A stretch of 31,465 bases of DNA from CAZNFR01 sp964572225 (GTDB lineage Bacteria; Bacteroidota; Bacteroidia; Bacteroidales; GCA-2748055): assembly GCA_964572225.1 (NCBI GenBank), contig CAZNFR010000039.1, positions 1-31,465 of the forward strand, given 5' to 3'. Below the pieces are notes generated by a model. The model was not told where the DNA came from. It was given only the letters and a program-made list of their open reading frames with translations, and ran no database searches. The position numbers and the translations under genes were made by a program. Every line of letters begins with the position of its first letter. Position 1 is the stretch's first letter. This document shows, in pieces, positions 25,701 through 31,465 of the stretch.

Positions 25701-26849
25701 ATGAAAATGTTAACGAAAAGGAATTTTGAAGAACTGTCGAAAGTAAAACAGGATTATCTGATATCTATCTATACTCCTACAAATCGTACGGGAGAGAATG
25801 AGGATAGTATGTTGCATTTTAAAAACGAATTACAAAAGATGGAGAATGAGCTCGGGGACCTGGGTGTGAAGGGTGAAAATAAAAATGCATACCTCAAGAA
25901 ATGTAATCAATTGTTGGAAGATAGCCGCTTCTGGAGAAATCAGGAAAATACCCTTGCGGTATTTATTAGCAGGGATGAACTGAATTATTTCTCCCTTCCG
26001 CATAGAGTTGAGAACTTTTCCATGGCTGGGAACCATTTTTACCTCCTGCCCCTGATCCCTGCATTCAACCATAATGGATTATATTTCCTGTTGGCGCTTA
26101 GTCAGGGGGATGTAAGACTCTTTTCAGCCTCGGGAAGCAGAATTTCCGAAATACCTCTGGATGAACAGGTTCCGCAATCACTCAAAGAGGCTGCGGGCTA
26201 CGATTATAAGCAAAAATCGCTTCAGTTCCGAACAGGACTGAATCAAGGGAGACAGGGAATGTTTCACGGACAGGGAAGCGGAAAAGACGATAAGGACATC
26301 GATCGGGAGAAGTTTTACAGGGAGCTTGGCAATCACCTTGATGCAATCCTCAAGGATTACGATCTTCCGCTGGTAGTATTTTCCACCGAAGAAAATTTCC
26401 ATCAATTCAGAGAGAACCTTAGATACCCCAATGTTTATACGGACTTTGTAAGGGGAAATCCAGATGAAGTTAACGAAAGTGAGCTCCACAACAGGTCATG
26501 GGATCTTATCCGGAGTTACTTCACACGTGAAAAAGAAGAGAAACGAAACCGTTATGAGATGATGCGCAGCAGTAATAAAGCGACCTCCGATACCCAAAGA
26601 GCCGTAACAGGATCTATCAATGGAGCAGTAGATACCTTGTTTATTGAAAAGGACAAGAGGTTATGGGGTCATTATGTAAAAGAAAGAAACTCCATTGAAA
26701 TCCATAGCGACAGGCATTATAAAGATGAGTGTTTGCTGAACAGAGCAGGTGTTTCGACTTTTATGAAACAGGGCAATGTATACCTTGTGGAAGAGGAGGA
26801 GCTACCCGGTGAAAAGGATGGATTCATGAGGGCAATTATGCGGTTTTAG
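25701..26849 (+). CDS. BaeRF-family protein (bacterial relative of archaeo-eukaryotic release factor)
   Basis: The 382-residue cytoplasmic protein looks like a bacterial archaeo-eukaryotic release factor (BaeRF) family member: an N-terminal segment with YLISIYTPTNRTGE, a central strand pair FLLALSQGDVRLFSAS, a Gly-rich loop MFHGQGSGKDD (where eRF1 carries the GGQ loop), then PLVVFSTEEN and a C-terminal SINGAVDTLFIEKD/VSTFMKQGNVYLV part. Known family members are thought to act on stalled or hibernating ribosomes; that is family-level inference. The canonical GGQ is replaced by HGQGSG, so peptidyl-tRNA hydrolysis is uncertain. It stands alone, divergent from the redox operon, 135 bp before the Met-rich gene. 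Confidence 0.65.
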   Translation: MKMLTKRNFEELSKVKQDYLISIYTPTNRTGENEDSMLHFKNELQKMENELGDLGVKGENKNAYLKKCNQLLEDSRFWRNQENTLAVFISRDELNYFSLPHRVENFSMAGNHFYLLPLIPAFNHNGLYFLLALSQGDVRLFSASGSRISEIPLDEQVPQSLKEAAGYDYKQKSLQFRTGLNQGRQGMFHGQGSGKDDKDIDREKFYRELGNHLDAILKDYDLPLVVFSTEENFHQFRENLRYPNVYTDFVRGNPDEVNESELHNRSWDLIRSYFTREKEEKRNRYEMMRSSNKATSDTQRAVTGSINGAVDTLFIEKDKRLWGHYVKERNSIEIHSDRHYKDECLLNRAGVSTFMKQGNVYLVEEEELPGEKDGFMRAIMRF

Positions 26850-26984
26850 GGATGATATGCCAGGTACGGGGTGAAGCTGCAAGATCTTAAGAAAAAAATA
26901 ATGTTTTCTTCTTGAGAAATAGTTGACCTTTGCATGCCCCTTACCTATCTTCCTTTTCTGTATATAAACCTAAAACTATCAGTC

Positions 26985-27350
26985 ATGAAACGATTTATGA
27001 TGAAAAGAATGATGCCCATGATGGGCAACCTTACCATGGAAGAGAAGATGCAGATAATGAAGAAAATGATGCCGGAGATGATGAAGGATATGTCAATGAA
27101 AGACAGAATGGAGATGATGCGTACCATGATGCCGGAGATGATGAAAAATGTAAAAAAGGAGGAAATGGGGGAGATGATGGACGCTATGATGCCGGTAATG
27201 ATGGAAAGAATGGAGGAAAAGGGCATACGGATGACCGAAATGATGCAGATGATGTGCCCCAAATGCATTTCGGTGGCAACCGCCAAAGCAACAGGTGAAG
27301 AGAAGGAGGAGTTAAAAAGCAAAATGCAGGGATATTTTTCCAGGATCTGA
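26985..27350 (+). CDS. Methionine-rich tandem-repeat protein ending in CPKC
   Basis: I do not recognise a named family. From ATG 26985 the protein has 121 residues, 37 of them Met (36 in the first 90). It is built of about 20-residue units around MMPEMM: MMP ends at residues 11, 30, 50 and 70, and the fifth unit becomes MMCPKC (Cys91, Cys94). A polar tail with Lys/Glu and SKMQGYFSRI follows. The DNA repeats with a 60-bp period (27066, 27126, 27186). There is no signal peptide. An upstream ATG in frame at 26934 would add 17 unrelated residues. Met-rich repeats plus a CxxC knuckle suggest soft-metal (Cu, Ag) binding or a helical scaffold; this is inference. GACCTTTG about 65 bases upstream is one mismatch from the -7 consensus. 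Confidence 0.75.
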   Translation: MKRFMMKRMMPMMGNLTMEEKMQIMKKMMPEMMKDMSMKDRMEMMRTMMPEMMKNVKKEEMGEMMDAMMPVMMERMEEKGIRMTEMMQMMCPKCISVATAKATGEEKEELKSKMQGYFSRI

Positions 27351-27438
27351 ACCAGAGGCGAAGAATAGATTCATTTTGTTTTCAGGATGGCAGGACCGTG
27401 AAAATGAGATCCACCCGGATCCGGTAAACAGGTAATGC

Positions 27439-27461
27439 TTCTGGTTTAGGCAGTACCAGAA
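27439..27461 (+). other. 7-bp hairpin after the Met-rich gene
   Basis: TTCTGGT (27439–27445) and ACCAGAA (27455–27461) form a perfect stem with a 9-base loop in the 174-bp gap before the exchanger gene. No T-run follows, so it is not a standard terminator. TTAATTTG at 27484–27491, one mismatch from TAnnTTTG, could be the exchanger promoter. Confidence 0.25.
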
Positions 27462-27524
27462 ATGGTATGAGAGCAGAACTGAATTAATTTGTAGTAAAAA
27501 ACAGGTACCGGTTGTTAATCCTAT

Positions 27525-28544
27525 ATGAGTTTAAGCTTCGCAATCCTTTTATTTATTGCTGCCACTCTGGTCATTGTATTTGCCGGAACAGCATTAACCC
27601 GGCATGCAGATAAGCTTGCGGACAAAACCGGACTGGGAGAGGCACTGGTGGGGGCTGTTTTTCTGGGAGGAGTAACTTCCATATCCGGCATTATCACTTC
27701 GGTGGTAGCCGCAGTAAACAATCACCCCCAATTAGCCATAAGCAATGCAATTGGAGGGATTGCCATTCAAACGGTTTTTCTTTCTATCGCGGATATTTCC
27801 TACTCCAGAGCGAACCTTGAGCATGCCTCAGCCTCCCTGGCTAACTTAATGCAGGGGGTGTTGCTGATGGGATTATTAACCCTGGTTATTTTCGGAATGG
27901 CCAGCCCGGAGATCACCCTTTTTAAAATCCATCCGCTTTCATTTGTGATTATACTCGTTTACCTGGGTGGGATTAAGTTAATTTCGGTGGCAAAGGAAAA
28001 GCCATTGTGGGGACCTAAACAGACTTTTTCGACGGTAAGGGACATTCCTGAAAAGGATAATATTCGGGATACCAAGCTGGGCCGCCTGATTTCAAAGTTC
28101 ATCCTTTTATCAATCCTGGTCGGTCTTGCAGGTTTTGCCATTGCGAAATCAGGAATCGCCATCTCCACGAAAACAGGATTAAGTGAAAGCATTGTGGGGA
28201 CCTTTTTTACTGCCGTGGCGACCTCATTCCCTGAACTCATTGTATCGCTAGCTGCAGTTCGTCAGGGAGCGCTTACTCTGGCTGTGGGCAACATCATTGG
28301 CGGCAATTCCTTCGATGTTCTCTTTATTGCATTCTCAGATATAGCCTATCGTAAAGGAAGCATCCTGCATAATATAAGCAATCAGCAATCCTTTATGGTT
28401 GCGCTCACCATGTTTATGGTAAGCATTCTGATCATGGGATTGCTCTACAGACAACGCAAAGGAATTGCCAATATCGGACTCGAAAGTGTGTTGATAATTG
28501 CTCTCTATATACTTGGCAGTGTAAGCCTGTATTTTTTGTTTTGA
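27525..28544 (+). CDS. CaCA-superfamily cation exchanger (sodium/calcium antiporter-like)
   Basis: The 339-residue membrane protein has about ten helices arranged as two inverted halves, as in Na+/Ca2+ exchangers. The second alpha-repeat is canonical: ATSFPELIVSLAAVRQG (Pro236-Glu237) with AVGNIIGGNSFD. The first is GGVTSISGIITSVVAA with SNAIGGIAIQ, lacking the usual Pro-Glu pair, so one ion-binding Glu is missing. I recall other bacterial family members with this same TS-x-SGI form, so it is probably a subfamily trait and not a mutation. The transported ion is uncertain. No regulatory Ca-binding domain is present. Monocistronic by appearance. Confidence 0.85.
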   Translation: MSLSFAILLFIAATLVIVFAGTALTRHADKLADKTGLGEALVGAVFLGGVTSISGIITSVVAAVNNHPQLAISNAIGGIAIQTVFLSIADISYSRANLEHASASLANLMQGVLLMGLLTLVIFGMASPEITLFKIHPLSFVIILVYLGGIKLISVAKEKPLWGPKQTFSTVRDIPEKDNIRDTKLGRLISKFILLSILVGLAGFAIAKSGIAISTKTGLSESIVGTFFTAVATSFPELIVSLAAVRQGALTLAVGNIIGGNSFDVLFIAFSDIAYRKGSILHNISNQQSFMVALTMFMVSILIMGLLYRQRKGIANIGLESVLIIALYILGSVSLYFLF

Positions 28545-29019
28545 GACAGGTTTTGGGAGTGTATGTTTTCTATGGATAATCGACAATACCCAAATAAAAT
28601 AACTAAATAGTTAGCGTACCTGTCTCCACTCAATCCATCCCTGCCCGGATGGCATATTCAATAACCCGGAGATTTTTTCTTTTAACTGAGAAATATTTAA
28701 TAAGGAAAATAAGCATCTTTCAGCTAAAGTCTACATTAAGACTGCTTTTGCCAGCGACTCCGTAAAGCTTCTAAGCTAGCGGAAAGCTATGGCAGATCCT
28801 AAAAAAATCTATCAGGTTCATCAGGTAATTACAAAGCGTTCTTTGTAAAAATTCTATCCCTCATGACTGTTTGTAAATAACAAAGTCATTATAGAGGTTC
28901 AGTATTATGTTTATTGTGTAAAGATAATAAGGATTGGTATGATTACGGTGTCCGATTTTATGATCCTATGTTATACTGATAGTGATTGTAAATCAAAAAG
29001 ATTTTATATTTGTATTATA
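28545..29019. other. 475-bp noncoding stretch with two hairpins
   Basis: No credible gene is seen. Two stem-loops stand out: TTACAAAG/CTTTGTAA with loop CGTT (28829–28848, perfect 8 bp), and ATGAC..TTTGT/ACAAA..GTCAT (28863–28889) with a 2-base bulge and a 5-base loop. Both contain the same ACAAA/TTTGT core. They lie about 130–190 bp before the toxin-antitoxin start, so they could be operator sites for it. The first 250 bp show nothing I can name. Confidence 0.5.
29005..29012 (+). promoter_or_regulatory. -7 element almost touching the antitoxin start codon
   Basis: TATATTTG matches TAnnTTTG exactly and ends 7 bases before the ATG at 29020. By the usual spacing transcription would begin about 3–5 bases before the ATG, giving a nearly leaderless mRNA. 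An ATTG at 28985–28988 is 16 bases upstream, shorter than the usual 19. Confidence 0.45.
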
Positions 29020-29307
29020 ATGGATCAGAATGAGATAAATAAAAATATCATTAATATTCTTAGGCCTTATAATCCTGAGAGAATTGGAGTTTTTGGCTCA
29101 TTTGCGAGAAAGGAAGAGACAGCGGATAGTGATATTGATATCCTTGTAAAATTCAAGAGTACTATTTCTTTGCTGGACCTTGCAAGAATACATAGGGAGC
29201 TTTCAATTATTCTTGGAAGGGAGGTTGATCTTGTTACGGAGGCTTCATTAAAGAATCCCAGGCTTAAAAAATATATCTTTGATGACCTTAAAGTCATCTA
29301 TGAATGA
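29020..29307 (+). CDS. mntA: MntA-type minimal nucleotidyltransferase antitoxin
   Basis: Proteins of this type neutralise a HEPN RNase toxin, in studied cases by AMP-ylating a tyrosine near its active site. The 95-residue protein has the minimal nucleotidyltransferase signature GVFGSFARKEETADSDIDIL: GSFAR at 26–30 and SDID at 37–40, with the third acidic residue Asp70 in REVDLV. A longer frame from 28939 adds 27 residues, but it reads through the -7 element at 29005–29012 and does not look conserved, so 29020 is preferred. The stop overlaps the HEPN gene start (ATGA). Base composition is AT-rich compared with the first 28 kb, consistent with acquisition. Confidence 0.88.
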   Translation: MDQNEINKNIINILRPYNPERIGVFGSFARKEETADSDIDILVKFKSTISLLDLARIHRELSIILGREVDLVTEASLKNPRLKKYIFDDLKVIYE

Positions 29308-29639
29308 AAGATGATAGAATCTATATTGAACACATTCTGCAAAGCATTGGAAGGATAAAATCTTATTTGGCAGGAAAAAATCATCAATCATTTTCAGATG
29401 ATTTTTTAACACAGGATGCTGTGGTTCGCCAGTTGGAAATTATCGGAGAGGCAACCAAAAGACTCTCAAAGGAATTAAGGGCAGCAAATCCAAACGTTCC
29501 ATGGCTTGATATGGCCGGGATGAGAGATATATTAATTCACGACTACATTGATGTAGATCTGGATATCGTATGGGTGACAGCGTCAGAAAGCATTCCCGAG
29601 TTGGAAAAACTATTGCAAAACTTAACCTGGGTGAGGTGA
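29304..29639 (+). CDS. hepT: HepT-like HEPN ribonuclease toxin
   Basis: HEPN toxins cleave RNA; this family (formerly DUF86) pairs with MNT antitoxins. The 111-residue, all-helical protein has the RX4HXY catalytic motif as RDILIHDY (Arg74, His79, Tyr81), the tyrosine being the residue modified by MntA in characterised pairs. QDAVVRQLEIIGEATKRLS is the typical first conserved helix. It overlaps the antitoxin gene by 4 bp, antitoxin first, and ends the two-gene operon. The motif is intact, so the toxin is probably active. Confidence 0.9.
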   Translation: MKDDRIYIEHILQSIGRIKSYLAGKNHQSFSDDFLTQDAVVRQLEIIGEATKRLSKELRAANPNVPWLDMAGMRDILIHDYIDVDLDIVWVTASESIPELEKLLQNLTWVR

Positions 29640-30129
29640 TCGATCATTTATGATGCAAATTAATTAGGGCTACCTGTTTAGCATAGACATTATACTTCTT
29701 ATAGCTCGATTAAATCTATCCTATGTGTTAAAGCTGAAGTGTTACTGATAACAATTGTTGATTTCAAAAAGTGGAAAACCGCTGGAGGAAAAGAATTTGA
29801 AATATTTAATCTTACAGGAGAGATTGAAAAGCTTGTAAGATTCAGTAGAACACAGATCAAATAATGTAGAGTTTCCACCTTAGCCAATATTTTAAGCACA
29901 AAATTCAACCCGAAATTTCACAATTATCCATTTTGTTTTTTTTCTTTATTATTGGATTCCAGTATATCAATTAGAACCTGATAAATCTGATTCGACTACC
30001 TATTACTAATCTTGGCTAACTTATTAAAATAGGTAAAAAATATCCTGACTCCCCCTGGTTAATAGCCAGGATTTGGTTATTTCAGGATATTTTTAATTGA
30101 ATGTTAGCTGATAAAAAGTTTTTATAGCT
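29640..30129. other. 490-bp gap with a start-less reading-frame remnant and a long stem-loop
   Basis: On the + strand a frame is open for 60 codons from 29682 to the TAA at 29862–29864 with no start codon. Its end reads as plausible protein (DFKKWKTAGGKEFEIFNLTG, then EIEKLVRFSRTQIK), suggesting the decayed 3' end of a gene I cannot identify. The rest is AT-rich. A 13-bp stem-loop occupies 30036–30094 (listed separately). Nothing else is seen. Confidence 0.5.
30036..30094. other. Two-tier stem-loop upstream of the interrupted lipoprotein gene
   Basis: AAAAATATCCTGA (30036–30048) is the exact reverse complement of TCAGGATATTTTT (30082–30094). Inside the 33-base loop a second stem, CCTGG (30054–30058) with CCAGG (30066–30070), can form. 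The outer arms end in A and T runs, so it could act as a terminator on either strand, or as a leader structure for the lipoprotein mRNA that begins 35 bases later. Confidence 0.55.
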
Positions 30130-31338
30130 GTGACAAAATCTCATTCTTTGCTTTTCTTATTGCTGCTTGTATTTCTTTCATGCAAAAAGGAAGATCCGGT
30201 CGTCGAAGAAATATTTGTAGATGTAATTAAGGGTTATGTACAGAAAGGCCCCTATCTGAATGGGACCAGCATTCAAGTAACAGAGCGTTCAACGGATTTT
30301 ATTCCAACCGGAAAGACGTATTCAAGTCAACTGGGTAATAAAGGAAGTTTCGAATTACAAGGAATTAGCCTAAGTTCTTAATATGTTGAAATAATGGCTA
30401 ACGGTTTTTATTTCAATGAGATAAAGAACACCAACTCGGATGCACAGTTAACCCTTTATACCCTGTCAGATGTATCAAATAGATCTAGTCTCAATATCAA
30501 TATTATCTCAAACCTGGAAAGAACAAGAGTAAACTATCTACTGGATGAAGGGATGGAGTTTTCAAAAGCAAAAAAGCAAGCGCAGAGTGAAATCTCAAAG
30601 ATTTTTGAGATAGAAAAAGCCGATATCCTGGAATCTGAAAAACTGGATATAGCTCAATCAGGAGAAGACAACGCTATTCTACTGGCTATTTCGGTTATTT
30701 TGCAAGGTGATTTGTCAGTTGCGGATCTTTCAGAGCTCATTGCGAATATTGGAACTGATATTCAGGATGATGGAATACTGGACAATGAAAACCCGGGCAC
30801 CACTCTTATCGACAATGCCATGCTTCTGCAACCAGATTTGATTCGACAGAATCTGGAAAACCGATACCAGGAACTGGGTATAATTGTTATTCTTCCTGAT
30901 TTTGAGAGGTATGTTACACATTTCATCGAAAATACTTCATATGAGCATACTGTGTCAATTGAATATCCTGAAACAGGTACTTTTGGAAAAAATCTGCTTT
31001 CAATGGAAGACGGGGAGCTTATCCAGGGCCGGTATTCTCTAACAGCTCTTTTGTCCGAGAAAACTAACCTGCTTGTAAATATGAATGGGCAGGGATTTTC
31101 GCTTAATAATAACCCTTACGATATATCAAATATTGGATGGGATATAATTGACAAGAAAGGGGTATATGCATCTGCAGGAACCGGCAAAATTGAATTAGAA
31201 ATTCTCTTAGAGGCCGGTTCAGTCGATACGATGTCGAACAGACTACATTCTCCACATGCTTTTTCTATTGAAGTTTATGAAAATGGAGCTATAAATCCAA
31301 ACTTCACCAGGGAATTTACGATAGTAAGGGGAAAATGA
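30130..31338 (+). pseudogene. Lipoprotein gene interrupted by one in-frame stop codon
   Basis: Two frames in the same phase, 30130–30381 and 30394–31338, are separated only by a TAA at 30379–30381. Reading through it gives a continuous 402-codon protein (ISLSS-stop-YVEIMANGFYFNE). The GTG start leads to a lipoprotein signal (LLLLVFLSC, Cys18) followed by KKEDPVVEE, a charged start typical of surface-exposed Bacteroidota lipoproteins. The first domain (IKGYVQKGPYLNGTSIQV) is beta-rich; the middle is helical and the end beta-rich again. The half after the stop has kept good coding quality, so the mutation is recent, a sequencing error, or tolerated. An internal start at 30394 would give a protein without export signal. 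I do not recognise a function. Confidence 0.75.
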
Positions 31339-31382
31339 TAAATTGAACTGAGATTTGCCCGAATTAAGTACTATTTTTTTTG

Positions 31383-31465
31383 TACCCGGAGCCGGGGTCG
31401 AACCGGCACGGCCTTGCGGCCACTGGTGTTTGAGACCAGCGCGTCTACCAATTCCGCCATCCGGG
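31383..31465 (-). tRNA. tRNA-Leu, anticodon CAA (lacks first base at window edge)
   Basis: Read on the - strand, all arms fold: D stem GCG/CGC with GGTAGA in the loop, anticodon stem CTGGT/ACCAG with loop CTCAAAC (anticodon CAA, reading UUG), long variable arm GGCC-GCAA-GGCC of a class II tRNA, and T arm GCCGG-TTCGACC-CCGGC. The acceptor 3' strand TCCGGGT (31390–31384) pairs with CCCGGA plus one base just outside the window. The discriminator is A at 31383, and CCA is not encoded (ACA follows). Its 3' end faces the accessory region. Confidence 0.95.

Noticed and set aside
27066..27205. 60-bp direct repeats that could suggest a CRISPR array or minisatellite
   Set aside because: They lie in frame within the Met-rich protein and encode its 20-residue units; there are no spacers of constant size and no cas genes.
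26930..27298. A second overlapping + strand frame rich in Asp and Gly (122 codons)
   Set aside because: It is a by-product of the ATGATG-type repeats read one frame over; the Met-rich frame has the better start and an ordered repeat and CPKC end.
28939..29019. Longer N-terminus of the antitoxin (27 extra residues)
   Set aside because: It covers an exact -7 promoter element and has Cys-rich sequence not expected in this family.
29699..29908. 69-codon frame on the - strand in the gap after the HEPN toxin
   Set aside because: AT-rich, no recognisable motif, no promoter, and it overlaps the more protein-like + strand remnant.
31383..31465. Phage or island attachment site at the tRNA-Leu 3' end
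   Set aside because: No second copy of the tRNA 3' sequence and no integrase were seen in the window, so no att site is claimed.

Overview
The window reads as a chromosomal segment of a Bacteroidota bacterium, probably order Bacteroidales/Marinilabiliales. This rests on: the ftsX–DUF3098–uppP–truB–queA gene order, typical of that phylum; -7 promoter elements of the form TAnnTTTG before several starts; a three-gene succinate dehydrogenase/fumarate reductase with a single multi-helix cytochrome b subunit; DUF6150 and GH3-like proteins; and the weak Shine-Dalgarno signals usual there. The finer taxonomic placement is a guess.

Layout. 1–293: tail of a probable HD-domain phosphohydrolase. 384–1400: branched-chain aminotransferase ilvE. 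1498–7597: a long + strand run of ftsX, DUF3098 gene, uppP, truB, queA, a GH3-like gene and a secreted protein of unknown function, mostly with 0–10 bp gaps or 4-bp overlaps. 7700–8314: deoxynucleoside kinase, converging on dusB (-). 9358–10281: CPBP intramembrane protease, converging on a conserved hypothetical (-). 11256–17487: two aminopeptidase P paralogues (+) bracket an sdhC-sdhA-sdhB operon (-). 17549–18748: alpha/beta hydrolase and a secreted DUF6150 repeat protein. 18778–21401 (-): dCMP deaminase and S41 C-terminal processing protease, probably one operon, then a Spy/CpxP-like protein. 21402–21759: a gene-free stretch bounded by a perfect 39-bp inverted repeat. 21760–25460 (-): a two-gene membrane redox module, one protein fusing a cytochrome bd-like membrane domain to eight c-type haem sites. 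25701–28544 (+): a BaeRF-family protein, a methionine-rich 20-residue-repeat protein and a CaCA-type cation exchanger.

From about 28.5 kb the character changes to a gene-poor, AT-rich accessory region: 475 bp of noncoding DNA with two hairpins, a MntA/HepT-type nucleotidyltransferase–HEPN toxin-antitoxin pair, 490 bp holding a start-less reading-frame remnant and a long stem-loop, a lipoprotein gene interrupted by one in-frame stop codon, and finally a tRNA-Leu(CAA) on the - strand missing one base at the window edge.

The most unusual items are the octahaem bd-like fusion and its membrane partner, the inverted-repeat element that supplies the last codons and stop of that fusion gene, the roughly 31% methionine repeat protein ending in a CPKC motif, and the nonsense-interrupted lipoprotein. 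I did not identify a clearly new multi-gene defence or mobile system; the only defence-like module is the recognisable HEPN/MNT pair.
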